Shown here in pieces: positions 1 through 10,679 of a stretch of DNA of 45,791 bases. The translations under genes were made by a program, and so were the position numbers. The notes beneath the pieces were generated by a model. That model saw only the letters and a program-made list of their open reading frames with translations. It did not search any database and had not been told where the DNA came from. This DNA comes from Candidatus Rokuibacteriota bacterium (GTDB lineage: Bacteria; Methylomirabilota; Methylomirabilia; Rokubacteriales; CSP1-6). The DNA is taken from positions 1-45,791 of the forward strand of contig QHSC01000085.1 of the NCBI GenBank assembly GCA_003220345.1, read 5' to 3'. Position 1 is the first letter of the stretch; each line of letters begins with the position of its first letter.

Positions 1-65
1 TGCCCCGGGTTTGCTCTATCGCCCCGCCTTGACGCGCCGGCGGGCGGCCACCACCTTCGGCAGCG

Positions 66-209
66 TCAGTGACGTGTCAGCCGTCCTGCGCGCTCGGGCT
101 TCGAGCGGCCGCGTCGCTGGTGGTGCCCTCCGATGAGGACGTCCCAGAGAAACCACAGCGCAGTCAGACCCAGGAACACCGCAACCAGATCCCCAACTGT
201 CTCGGGCAT
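66..209 (-). CDS. Small membrane protein, 47 aa (unknown function)
   Basis: I do not recognise a family. Reading from an ATG at 209 gives a 47-residue protein: a short acidic N-terminus (MPETVGD), one hydrophobic helix at about residues 8-26 ending in aromatic residues (ALWFLWDVL), then a basic histidine/arginine-rich tail (GHHQRRGR). That fits a single-pass membrane protein with its positive tail in the cytoplasm. A GAGG ribosome-binding site sits about 8 nt before the ATG. The gene begins 17 nt after the stop of the small lipoprotein at 227-355, so the two probably share the sigma-54 promoter at 407-421. Supported by RBS, hydrophobic segment and operon position only. Confidence 0.55.
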   Translation of the reverse strand: MPETVGDLVAVFLGLTALWFLWDVLIGGHHQRRGRSKPERAGRLTRH

Positions 210-226
210 GACTCACCCCTCGTCGA

Positions 227-355
227 CTAGCGGGTAAGCGCCATGGGCACCTGGCGCTCCGTCGTCGTCTCGTTCGAATAGATGCATCCGAGCAGGGCCA
301 GGGCCGTCAGCGATGTCGCCAGCGTCCGAGCTCTTGCGCGATTCGTGGGAATCAT
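227..355 (-). CDS. Small lipoprotein, 42 aa
   Basis: A 42-residue protein starting at the ATG at 355, preceded by an AGAGGGG ribosome-binding site. The N-terminus carries several arginines (residues 6-10), a hydrophobic stretch and a lipobox (ALALLGC, Cys at about 24). The predicted mature lipopeptide is therefore only about 19 residues. Entericidin-like peptides share this size and layout, but I see no specific similarity and assign no function. It is the first gene after a sigma-54 element (407-421) that has a full palindromic enhancer site about 100 bp further upstream, so it is probably a regulated member of the local sigma-54 regulon. Confidence 0.6.
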   Translation of the reverse strand: MIPTNRARARTLATSLTALALLGCIYSNETTTERQVPMALTR

Positions 356-406
356 CGGGACCCCTCTTCTTTCTGTCTCTGCGCGTCAGCAACAGTCGAG
401 GCTCTC

Positions 407-421
407 GCATAGCCTGTGCCA
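407..421 (-). promoter_or_regulatory. Sigma-54 promoter for the small lipoprotein operon
   Basis: On the minus strand the sequence reads TGGCAC-AGGCT-ATGC. The invariant GG and GC are ten bases apart and the -24 box is exact; the -12 box has A for the first T. The predicted start is near 395, about 40 nt before the ATG at 355. Confidence 0.75.
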
Positions 422-521
422 GACTCGAACGCGCTTGCTCGCCGCGGAAGTTCTTATAACTCGGATGGTTCGCGGAGTCGCAACGCTGGCGCTCGTCGCG
501 GCCCTCCCGAGCAGAGATGGG

Positions 522-542
522 ATTACCGGGTCAGACGGTAAT
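522..542. promoter_or_regulatory. Enhancer-like palindrome, best copy of the regulon motif
   Basis: A perfect inverted repeat with 7-bp arms ATTACCG and CGGTAAT around a 7-bp spacer (GGTCAGA). It lies about 100 bp upstream of the sigma-54 element at 407-421, the usual distance for an NtrC-type activator site. The same motif, whole or half, recurs before other sigma-54 elements in this window. Confidence 0.75.
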
Positions 543-568
543 AACGGTGAGCGTGGGCGCGGTCCGAC

Positions 569-2084
569 CTAGCCGGAGACCTCGGACTCGAGGATGCGCA
601 GGATGCCGCCGGCGGGGATGGACGCCCAACCCGGGCGATTGTTCAGCTCGTACCGCAGCTCGTAGCAGGCCTTCTCGAGCTCGAAGACCGCGCATGCTCT
701 CGCCAGCTCCTCCTCGGACTTGGGCACGAGCCGGACGGGGCTTTCCGCCACCGCCGCCCCGTAGCCGTCGAGGAAAGCACGGCGGGCATGCCGCTCCCAG
801 GTGGCGAGCCAGCGAAGAGCGCGCTCGCGCTCGGCGGGGGGGCGCCGGCCGACCGTGGTGTGCACGGCATAGTTCAGCGAGCGGAGCATGCCCGCGACGT
901 CGCGAAGGGGCGGCTGCTTGGCCCGGCGCTCCTCGAGGGGCCGCGCGGGCTCGCCTTCGAAGTCCAGGATGGCGAAGCCATCGTCCGTCTTGAGGACCTG
1001 GCCCAGGTGGTAGTCGCCATGGCAGCGGATCTTGTGCGTCCGCGCGCTCCCCAGGAGCCCGATGTGACCGACCGCGGCATCGATGTGACCCGACGCGCCC
1101 CGGAGCGCCTCGCGAATGGCGCGAAGACCGGGAAACGCCTCCGCGGGGATCGACGTGGTGTCGGAGAGGAGCGCTTCGAGCTCGCGGGCGATCCGGGAGC
1201 ACCAGCGGCCCACGTCCTCGTGGGTGACGGGCTCTGGACTGAAGGAGGGGAGGAGCGGATCGGAGGCGAGGGCCGCATGGAGCCCGCCCGTGATCGCACC
1301 CAGCTCCCGGATATCGCGGGTCAACGGGCCGGCGTTGGAAGCGATGCGGTCATCGGCGCGCTCGGGGTCGCCCTCTCCAACGATGCGCGCGAGGGCCTCG
1401 CAGAGATCGTCGAGAGTGGCCAGCGTATGGCGCCAGCCGTCTCCCGCGTTCTCGATGAACTCCTGAAGCAGGCCGAGAGTGGCGACCTGGCCGGAGGGGC
1501 CCAGGTACTCGATCCAGCCGGCGAGCCTCGGGACGTGGCTGAAGCGGGTCCGGCTCGTGAGAAAGTGCAGGATTTCCAGCTCCGGATTGACGCCGCTCTG
1601 CGGCCTTCTGATCGACTTCAAGATCAGCCGCCGGTCGAAGACGATCGAGGTATTGCTCTGCTCTCCCGAGATGCGACGGGTGGTGGCCGCCTCGTCCATG
1701 GTCGCCGCCGCGTGGGAAGGCAGGGCGTGACACGCGAAGCGACCGGCCCGCCCGGGAAGCTGCCGCTCGGACGCGATGGCGGCGAGAAGCTGCCGGCCGA
1801 AGCTCGGGTCGACATGAGCGTCGATGAGCGCGCGGCCCTCGAGAAGGCCCGCCACGTCGGCGGCGGCGATGTCGCCGGCGGCGCCGGTGGCCAGCGGCGT
1901 GTAGTAGCGCTCACCGTCCACGCGCAGGAGGAGGAGCAGGACGTCGGGCGTGAGGGCCGCCCAGTCTTCCACCTCCACGGAGTCGATGCGGTGCGTCTTG
2001 GCGGCAAACCAGCGCTGGCCGGCGAGGAAGTCCTTGAGGCGATCCCGCCCCTGCCCTTCGAGGAGGTCCACCACCGCCTCGGGC

Positions 2085-2110
<26 letters not shown>
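569..2110 (-). CDS. mak: Maltokinase (GlgE pathway)
   Basis: Phosphorylates maltose with ATP to give maltose-1-phosphate, the substrate of GlgE; cytoplasmic. The 513-residue product has an N-terminal cap domain (RWFAAK near residues 33-38) and a kinase-like fold: ATP-binding Lys in LILK (about 165), catalytic loop HGDYHLGQ (364-371; Asp366) and metal-binding DFEGEP (383-388). Length is slightly above the roughly 450 usual for the family. I chose the ATG at 2110 because AGGAG lies 10 nt upstream and the reading frame before it is not maltokinase-like. The start overlaps the end of treS by 26 nt. In many bacteria this kinase is fused to or beside TreS; here the two are separate neighbours. It is the last gene of the operon. 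Confidence 0.93.
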
Positions 2111-3754
<1,644 letters not shown>

Positions 3755-3758
<4 letters not shown>

Positions 3759-5719
3759 CCCCCGCCTCCGGGCCGCCGCGCGCGATAGATCGCGGCGGGC
3801 TCCCCCTGCGGGTCCAGGGTGACCGTCAGGGAGCGCTCGCCCACGAGCCGCCGCTGGTCGGACAGGAGGTCGTGGAGCTCGATGGGCCCCTCCCCCGCCA
3901 TGCCCATCTCCTCGAGGGGGAGGTGGAGGGTGGTCTCGTGGGCGGCGAAGGGATCCAGGTTGACCGCGACGAGCACGATGTTGTCACGGGCCGGCGTCAT
4001 CTTGCCGTAGAAAAGCACGTGGGGGCTGTCGGCCTCGTAGAAGCGCAGGTTCCCGTAGGCCTGGAGCGCCGGATTCTCCCGACGGATCGCGTTGAGACGC
4101 CCGATGTAATCCGCGATGTGGCCGGGGCGCGTCCAGTCACGGACGCGGATCTCGTACTTCTCGGAGCTCGCGTATTCCTCGGAGCCGGGGGCCACCGCCT
4201 CCGCCTCACAGAGCTCGAAGCCGCTGTACATGCCCCAGAGAGAGGACAAGGTGGCGGCGAGGGCCGCGCGCATCTTGAAGGCAGGCCGGCCCCCGCGCTG
4301 GAGTACCTCGGACAGGATGTCCGGGGTATTCACGAAGAGGTTGCCCCGGAAGTACTCGACCATGGGCGGCGTGGTCAGCTCCCGGAAGTACTGCGTCAGC
4401 TCCTCCTTCGAGTTGCGCCAGGTGAAATAGGTATACGACTGGGTGAAGCCTGTCTTGGCCAGCTCCTGCATGATCTTGGGACGGGTGAAGGCCTCGGCGA
4501 GGAAGACGACCTCGGGATGCCTGTCCTGCACCTCCCGGATGAGCCACTGCCAGAAATCGAACGGCTTCGTGTGCGGGTTGTCGACGCGGAAGGTGCGGAC
4601 GCCCTGCTCGACCCAGAAGAGCACGACGCGGAGCAGCTCCTCCCAGAGCGCTTCCCAGGCCGCCGAGCTGAAATTGATGGGAACGATGTCCTCGTACTTC
4701 TTGGGCGGGTTCTCGGCGTACCGGATGGTGCCGTCGGGCCGACGGTAGAACCAGTCAGGCTGCTCGCGAAGCCAGGGGTGATCCGGGGAGCACTGGAAGG
4801 CGAGGTCGAGGGCGATCTCGATGTCGAGCTCTCCGGCGGCGGCCACGAGGCGACGGAAGTCCTCGAGCGTTCCGAGCTGCGGATGAACGGCCGTGTGGCC
4901 GCCTTCCGGCCCTCCGATCGCCCAGGGGCTGCCCGGATCGTCGGGGCCGGCCACGAGCGAGTTGTCGCGGCCCTTGCGACCGGTCCGTCCGATCGGGTGG
5001 ATGGGCGGGAGGTACAAGACATCGAAGCCCATGCGCCGCACCTCGGGCAGCCGCGTGATGCAGTCCGCGAAGGTGCCGTGGCGCCCGGGCGTCCCGCTCT
5101 GCGAGCGCGGGAACAGCTCGTACCACGAGGCGAAGCGCGCGCGCGGCCGATCCACCACCACCTCGAGCTCCCGCTCGAAACGGGTGATGTCCCGCCGCTC
5201 CTGCCGCCGGCTCACGACGTCGCGCAACCGGGGATCCAGGAGCACGTCGAGCTTGGCCGCCTGATCGCCCGAGGACTCCAGCCGCGCGAGGGCGTCATCC
5301 AGGACGGCGGCGTCGGGACCGGTGGCCGACGCTCGGCTCCCGTGCATCAGCTCGACCCCTTCCAGGATCTCGCTCGTGAGATCCGGCTGGCTGCCCGCGC
5401 GCCGCCGCGACGTCTCGTCCGCCCAGGAGGCGAAGACGTCCGTCCACGCCTCGATAGTGAACTGGTAGCGGGTATTGGACTCGAGGGGAAAGTCGCCCGC
5501 CCACCCGTCGTTGTCGACCAGGCGCATGGGGGACTCGCGCCAGGCGGATTCGTCCTGCGCGCGAAAGACGATGGCCGCCGCGAGCACGGCATGCCCTTCC
5601 TTGAAGATGTCGGCGGTGACCACGAGCCGGTCCCCGACCTCTCGCTTGACGGGATACCGTCCGTCCTCGAGGGCGGAGCCGACGTGCGTGATGACGATGG
5701 GGCGTCGCTCTTTCTTCAT
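3755..5719 (-). CDS. glgE: Alpha-1,4-glucan:maltose-1-phosphate maltosyltransferase
   Basis: Transfers maltose from maltose-1-phosphate to the non-reducing end of alpha-1,4-glucan. The 654-residue product has the family's usual size: N-terminal beta/helical region to about 190 ([11 protein letters not shown] at 196-206), then a GH13_3-type catalytic barrel. Candidate catalytic residues are Asp380 (RTFRVDNPH), Glu409 (FLAEAF) and Asp467 (NTPD). The ATG at 5719 overlaps the stop of the preceding glycosyltransferase (ATGA); the open frame extends upstream but loses GlgE similarity. Next to treS and maltokinase this completes the GlgE pathway. No glgB lies beside it, which is unusual for glgE loci. 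Confidence 0.96.
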
Positions 5720-6969
5720 CGCCAGCGATCCACCAGGTAGGGTTTCTCGTCCTCGAAGACGCGGGCGAGGCGCTCCATCGATTGGGCGACCGCGGCGTCC
5801 GGCCGCAGGCGCGTCTCCAGCACGAGGGAGGCGACCCGGCCGAGGTACAGCGGGGCCAGGGACTGGGTGATATGGCTCCGGTACATGACGCGCGCCCGGT
5901 AGGCGAGGAGGAAATCGTAGACCACTCTCGCCCACAGGCGATCGCCCATCCGGAACTCGCTGGAGGGATATTCGCTCAGGGCGAGCATGTCGCCCAGGTC
6001 GTCGGGAGCGAGGATTCGCTCCCAGATCGGCAGAAGGTCGCGCACGCCCTGCCGGAAGCCCACGAGCATGCGCTCGGGATCGATGGGCGCGGCGCGGGCG
6101 TTGGTGCCGGAGGCGGGGCCGGGCGGGACGCCGAAGACGGGAACGGGCTCGGAGCCGCGCACGTCGAGCCAGGCGGTCTCGTGTCGCTCCGCGATGGCGA
6201 AGAGCGCGCCCGCCACGCGCCCGACGGTGGGACCGAGGGGAGCGGGCGGCCGCTGCGATGAGACGGCGCGCGGCCCGAGGACGGACTGCACGACGGGGAA
6301 CGCCTGTCCGCACATGGCCACGGGCAGCCAGAACTCCAGACCCTGGCGCGCGATATCCGTGGTCCAGACGTCCTGGGCGAGGAGAAAGTCCGCCGCCTCG
6401 CCCGAGCACGCGAACTCGTCGGCGATGGGATACCAGAGCTGGTGCCCGAAGAGCGCGCGGAGGAGCGGCACCACGAAGAGCTGGGTGAGCGTGCCCTCGT
6501 AGCGGCCCCGTTGGTAGACGGGCAGCACGAAGCCGCGGCCTTCGGAGAGCACGGGCTCACCGAGGCACCGGATCCACTCCGGGGTCATGCTGATGATCTC
6601 GCCGTTGAGCATGACGAGCCCTCGCGCGCCCCGCTCGCGCGCGAGACCCAGCACGGTCCGGAGCCCCTCGCTCCACCCGCTCCCGTCATCCCCCGGGGGC
6701 AGCGGGCTCGAGGGACGCGCGTGCACGAGCCGCAGTCCCTCGCCGATCTCCTCGACCTGGCCCGCGCGGTCGTCGGCGAGCGTGCCGTCCACGTGAATGA
6801 CGTCGGCGGTGAGGCCGCCGAAATGCGCGGCCATGCCGTCGCGGACGATCTTGACCACCGAATCCACCGCGGCGGCGCTGCCCCCCGTGATCACGCCGAT
6901 GGCCAGATCGGTCGCGCCGCACTCTTTGGGCTCGCCGGGGGGGGCCATGGATTCGCGCGGGTGGTCCAC
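5716..6969 (-). CDS. Glycosyltransferase resembling mannosylglycerate/glucosyl-3-phosphoglycerate synthases; DxD lost
   Basis: A 417-residue protein whose plan recalls retaining GT-A enzymes making mannosyl- or glucosylglycerate: a nucleotide-binding start (LAIGVITGGS, 22-31), a mid-region where TPEWI follows the metal site, then PVYQRGRYEGT (150-160), ADEFACSGE and a helical C-terminal half. Where these enzymes carry the DxD metal/nucleotide-sugar motif, this protein has LNGE (121-124). It may be inactive, regulatory or altered in chemistry. The start used is GTG at 6969; an ATG at 6948 is possible. Its end overlaps glgE by 4 nt, and the treT-like stop lies 4 nt upstream. The family call is from memory of motifs and is moderate. 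Confidence 0.6.
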   Translation of the reverse strand: MDHPRESMAPPGEPKECGATDLAIGVITGGSAAAVDSVVKIVRDGMAAHFGGLTADVIHVDGTLADDRAGQVEEIGEGLRLVHARPSSPLPPGDDGSGWSEGLRTVLGLARERGARGLVMLNGEIISMTPEWIRCLGEPVLSEGRGFVLPVYQRGRYEGTLTQLFVVPLLRALFGHQLWYPIADEFACSGEAADFLLAQDVWTTDIARQGLEFWLPVAMCGQAFPVVQSVLGPRAVSSQRPPAPLGPTVGRVAGALFAIAERHETAWLDVRGSEPVPVFGVPPGPASGTNARAAPIDPERMLVGFRQGVRDLLPIWERILAPDDLGDMLALSEYPSSEFRMGDRLWARVVYDFLLAYRARVMYRSHITQSLAPLYLGRVASLVLETRLRPDAAVAQSMERLARVFEDEKPYLVDRWR

Positions 6970-6973
6970 GATG

Positions 6974-8179
6974 TCACCGGGTGAGCAGGGCGAGCAGCGC
7001 CAGGTAGTCGCCCAGGTGTCGGGTGATGAGAAAGTTCCGCCGGATGTGCTCGCGGCCCGCCGCGCCCATCCGGCCGATCAGCTCCGGGTTGCTCAAGAGC
7101 TGCCGGGTGCGGAAGGCCGCTCCTTCCACGGTCTCCACCGTATAGCCCGTGACGCCGGACACGATCTGGACGGGTATGCCGCCCGCCACGCTGCCGATGA
7201 CCGGCTTGCCTTTCCACATGGCTGCGGCCACGTCGATCCCGAAGCCCGTGGTCAGAGGCTTGTGCAGGACGATGACGGCGGCGCGCTCCAGCGCGTTCAC
7301 CTCGGACTGGGGATCCGGAGGGAGCGAGACGACGCACACGTCGGGATCGTGGCTTGCCGCCTCCTGGACCTCGGCGAGGACGTCGCCGCCCGGGCCGGGG
7401 GGCGGACCGGCGAGGACGAGCCGGACGTCGTGGTGCTTCTTCACGTGGCGGTAGGCGTTGATGACGCCGAGCGGATCATGCGCGCGGTCGAAGCGGCCGA
7501 CCTGGAGAAGGAACGGCTTGTCCCTGGGCACGCGCAGCCGGTCCAGGTGCGTGGCCTGCTCGGCGCGGGGCATCTCGCGGTTCCGCTCCGAGAGGGGGTC
7601 CACGGAGGCGTGCACGATGAAGCGCGGCACGGTCAGGGGCGCCGCGAACCGAGGCAACGAGAAGACCACGGCGTCGTAGCGCTGGGCGAAGGGGCGGAGG
7701 GTGTTCCAGAGCTGCGGCTGCGGGGACGAGAGGTCGTGATGGTACCGCCACACCCAGCGGGCGGACGGCGAGCGGCTCTCCACGAGCAGAAGGGGCGCGG
7801 TGTCGTGGACCATGACCAGATCGCCGTCGAGGCGCAGGCGCGCCGCGTTCTCCGAGCTCACCGCGCGGAGCCGCGCGAGCATGGCGTCCGTCACCACCTG
7901 CTCCGTGCCCATGAGCCCCCTGGACACCGTGCGCATGATCCCTTCGAAGTCGGCGGAGCCGATGAGAATCTCCCAGCTCGTGTCGATGCCGAGATCGTTG
8001 AGGATGGGCACGAGACGGTTGAGCAGCTCGACCATGACGCGCCCATACCGGGAGGCGCTCACGTGGACGAGGCGCCGGCCCCGCAGCCGCTCGCCGATCC
8101 GCAGCAGGAAGTCGACGGCGCCCCGCGGAGCGACGTCGCGGTAATCGTCCAGCTTCGCCCAGGCGACGGCGGCGGTCAT
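6974..8179 (-). CDS. treT: TreT-like trehalose synthase (GT4); EX7E glutamates absent
   Basis: TreT makes trehalose from NDP-glucose and glucose. This 401-residue protein follows archaeal/bacterial TreT closely: LDDYRDV near 10-16, GRRLVHV with SASRYG (34-46), WRYHHDLSSP (about 144-153), VDPLSE (193-198), LLQVGRFD (224-231) and AMWKGKPVIGS (320-330). The GT4 motif normally reading EGFGLTVTE in TreT is TGFGIDVAA here (about 311-319), so both glutamates are gone. Catalysis may be lost or altered. The ATG at 8179 overlaps the stop of the DUF5752 gene (ATGA). The family assignment is firm; activity is uncertain. Confidence 0.82.
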   Translation of the reverse strand: MTAAVAWAKLDDYRDVAPRGAVDFLLRIGERLRGRRLVHVSASRYGRVMVELLNRLVPILNDLGIDTSWEILIGSADFEGIMRTVSRGLMGTEQVVTDAMLARLRAVSSENAARLRLDGDLVMVHDTAPLLLVESRSPSARWVWRYHHDLSSPQPQLWNTLRPFAQRYDAVVFSLPRFAAPLTVPRFIVHASVDPLSERNREMPRAEQATHLDRLRVPRDKPFLLQVGRFDRAHDPLGVINAYRHVKKHHDVRLVLAGPPPGPGGDVLAEVQEAASHDPDVCVVSLPPDPQSEVNALERAAVIVLHKPLTTGFGIDVAAAMWKGKPVIGSVAGGIPVQIVSGVTGYTVETVEGAAFRTRQLLSNPELIGRMGAAGREHIRRNFLITRHLGDYLALLALLTR

Positions 8180-8835
8180 TTGGCCTGCTCGTCCAGGGCG
8201 CCCGTGAGCACGGTCAGGTGACGATCGCGCATGCGCTCGAGGCTGCCCACGTACGGGTCTATCCGCTCGAGGCGCTCGGTCACCTCGGGCCGGTCGAGAG
8301 CGGAGGCGACCCACTCCGCGAAGTCGCCGCGGCGGCGTCCCAGGCGATAGCGCGCCTCGATGAGGTGGTAGAAGAGCGCGCTGATGTCGATCTCGGCGAG
8401 GGCGTCCCGGAACTCGCGGAGGGTTCGGGCCTGGTGGCCGGTGGGGACGGGGATCAAGTGGGCCTGGAAGAAGCGGAAGGGGTCGGTCGGGCCCGCGGGG
8501 GCGGGGGCGGGGAAGTGCTGCAGGTGATCGCTGATCACCGCGACCAGCTCCTCGCGCACGTGCTCCATGGAGTCGGAGGCAAAGGGATCGATGGCGGCCA
8601 GGCGCTCGGCCAGACGCTGATCCCGCATCTCCCCTCCCGCCCAGACGGCGAAGTCGTTCGGATAGGCGGCAGAGAGGACGGGCCGATGCAGCAGCGCCGC
8701 CGCGGTATGGCAGAAGAGCGATTCGACGGGCACGCGGCCGAGCTGGTCCAGGAGCTCGCGCACGTCTCGAGCCTCGTAGGGCAAGAGCTCGCGCAGGTCG
8801 ACACAGCCGAGAAAGACGAAGGGCTCCACGCTCAC
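8176..8835 (-). CDS. DUF5752 family protein
   Basis: A 219-residue soluble, alpha-helical-looking protein that I recognise as DUF5752, with no established biochemical role. Visible features are an N-terminal CVDLRELLPYEA (10-21), a histidine-containing helix (FCHTAAALLHRPV) and an acidic middle. The second half (FYHLIEARYRLGRRRGDF) looks like a repeat of the first half's FCHTAAALLHRP...NDFAVW layout, so the fold may be internally duplicated. The GTG start at 8835 overlaps the treZ stop (GTGA), and its own stop overlaps treT. The adjacency suggests it assists or modulates the TreT-like protein; that is inference. Confidence 0.8.
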   Translation of the reverse strand: MSVEPFVFLGCVDLRELLPYEARDVRELLDQLGRVPVESLFCHTAAALLHRPVLSAAYPNDFAVWAGGEMRDQRLAERLAAIDPFASDSMEHVREELVAVISDHLQHFPAPAPAGPTDPFRFFQAHLIPVPTGHQARTLREFRDALAEIDISALFYHLIEARYRLGRRRGDFAEWVASALDRPEVTERLERIDPYVGSLERMRDRHLTVLTGALDEQAK

Positions 8836-10679
8836 CGCGATGCCTCCGACACGTACCAGTAGACGCTCCAGGGCACGAGCTCGGTCCACGCGGGGCCTCC
8901 CGGACCCAAGGCGTAGATCGCACGACCCCAGTCCGGCTGGGGGCCGCCGTGGCGGACGGGCGCGGCCCCGAGATTGGCGATGAGACGAAGGACGCGCTGC
9001 TCCGGAAAGGTCCAGGTCGCCTCCAGGGCTGTTTCCGCGAGAAGCGCCCATCGCGTTTCCGGCACGGGCTCGCCACTCAGGAGAGGCATGATGTCGCGGC
9101 TGCGCACGTCGAGGAGCGTGCGGTGGAAATCGATCCACTCCCGGCCTGGGGTTCGCGCGGTGCGCCGCCAGTCGAGGACGGAGCGGGCGAAGGTCCGCTC
9201 GTCCTGGGGGTCGGGGATGCGCATCCGGGCCCGTGGACCCGCGAACTCCGGGAAGCGGGCGAACTCGCGCCGGCGGCCTTCCGACACGGCCGCACCGAAA
9301 TCCCCGCCCAGCTCGGAGAAGAAGAGGAAGGGCTCGGGAGCCGCCCACTCTTGTCCCATGAAGAGGAGCGGCAGCGGTGGCGCGAGCAGGAGCACGGCCG
9401 TGGCCGCCCGCACCGCTTCGGCGGGGGCGAGGGCGGTGATGCGCTCGCCGAGGGCGCGATTGCCGATCTGATCGTGGTTCTGCAGGAATCCCACGAACGC
9501 CGTGGGCGGCAGGGCCGCGCTCGATTCTCCTCTTACGCGCCCACGATACGGCGACCACTCGCCCTGGAAGGCGAACCCCTCGCCGAGAGCACGCGCGAGG
9601 TGCGGCAGCGGCGGCTGGTAGTCCGCGTAGTAGCCGTCTCGCTCACCGGTCAGGAGGGTGTGGAGGGCGTGGTGGAGGTCGTCGTTCCACTGCGCCTGGT
9701 AGAGGGGGCGCTTGTCCTCGCCGGCGCGGGCGAGATACCGCGATTCATTGCCGTCGTTCTCCAGGACGAGATGCACGAGCCGGTCGCGCCCGGGGCCCTC
9801 GGCCACGGCGCGGGCCAGCTCCCCGAGCACGTGCGGGGCCGAGGAATCCGCGATGGCGTGCACGGCGTCGAGGCGCAGACCGTCCAGGTGAAATTCTTCG
9901 AGCCAGTACAGCGCGTTGTGGACGACGAAGGACCGCACGACCTCGCAGCCCGGCTCGTCGAAGTTCAGGGCATCGCCCCACGGCGTCTTGTGCGCCCGGC
10001 TGAAGAAGGCGGGCGCGTAGCGGTGCAGGTAGTTCCCCTCGGGACCGAAATGGTTGTAGACGACGTCGAGGAAGACGGCGAGCCCGCGGGCGTGACAGGC
10101 TTCCACGAGCGCCTTGAGGGTCTCCGGCCGCCCGTAGCTGCTCTCCGGCGCGAAGGGGAGGACGCCGTCATAGCCCCACCCGCGACGTCCGGGGAAATCC
10201 GACACGGGCATGAGCTCCACGGCCGTCACCCCGAGCGAGACGAGGTGGTCGAGCCGGTCGGCGAGGCCGGCGAAGGTGCCTTCGGGGCTGAACGTCCCGA
10301 CGTGGATCTCGTAGAAAACGAGACGCTCGGGGGGTAGGCCGCGCCAGTCGCCATCGGACCAGGCATAGTCGAGGGGGCCGACGACCTCGCTGGCCCCGTG
10401 GACGTCGTCCGGCTGGAAGCGGGAGGCGGGATCGGGCACGAGCAGGTCGCCGTCGATCCTGAAAGAGTAGCGGGCGCCCGCCGCCGCGTCGCGCGTCACC
10501 CACTCCGCCCACCCGGTGGCATCGCGCGACATGGCGAATCCTTGTTCGCGGTCGGCGAGCCAGAGCTCGACACTGCGCGCCGCGGGCGCCCACAGGCGGA
10601 AGCGCGTGGTGCCGTCGTCCCGCGCCTCGGCCCCGAATGGCATCCGATGCGCGCGCCTCAGCGCGACCTGCGCGCTCAT
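8832..10679 (-). CDS. treZ: Malto-oligosyltrehalose trehalohydrolase
   Basis: Releases trehalose from maltooligosyl-trehalose made by TreY. A 615-residue GH13 enzyme: N-terminal beta domain ([13 protein letters not shown], about 27-39), catalytic barrel with [13 protein letters not shown] (205-217), nucleophile Asp271 (DGLRLDAV), acid/base Glu307 (LENDGNE) and Asp403 (QNHDQIGN). The C-terminus ends in an antiparallel beta domain. Start ATG at 10679 overlaps the glgX stop (ATGA). Size and motifs match the family, and treY lies two genes upstream. The GlgX debranching enzyme between them would supply linear maltodextrin. Confidence 0.96.
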   Translation of the reverse strand: MSAQVALRRAHRMPFGAEARDDGTTRFRLWAPAARSVELWLADREQGFAMSRDATGWAEWVTRDAAAGARYSFRIDGDLLVPDPASRFQPDDVHGASEVVGPLDYAWSDGDWRGLPPERLVFYEIHVGTFSPEGTFAGLADRLDHLVSLGVTAVELMPVSDFPGRRGWGYDGVLPFAPESSYGRPETLKALVEACHARGLAVFLDVVYNHFGPEGNYLHRYAPAFFSRAHKTPWGDALNFDEPGCEVVRSFVVHNALYWLEEFHLDGLRLDAVHAIADSSAPHVLGELARAVAEGPGRDRLVHLVLENDGNESRYLARAGEDKRPLYQAQWNDDLHHALHTLLTGERDGYYADYQPPLPHLARALGEGFAFQGEWSPYRGRVRGESSAALPPTAFVGFLQNHDQIGNRALGERITALAPAEAVRAATAVLLLAPPLPLLFMGQEWAAPEPFLFFSELGGDFGAAVSEGRRREFARFPEFAGPRARMRIPDPQDERTFARSVLDWRRTARTPGREWIDFHRTLLDVRSRDIMPLLSGEPVPETRWALLAETALEATWTFPEQRVLRLIANLGAAPVRHGGPQPDWGRAIYALGPGGPAWTELVPWSVYWYVSEASR

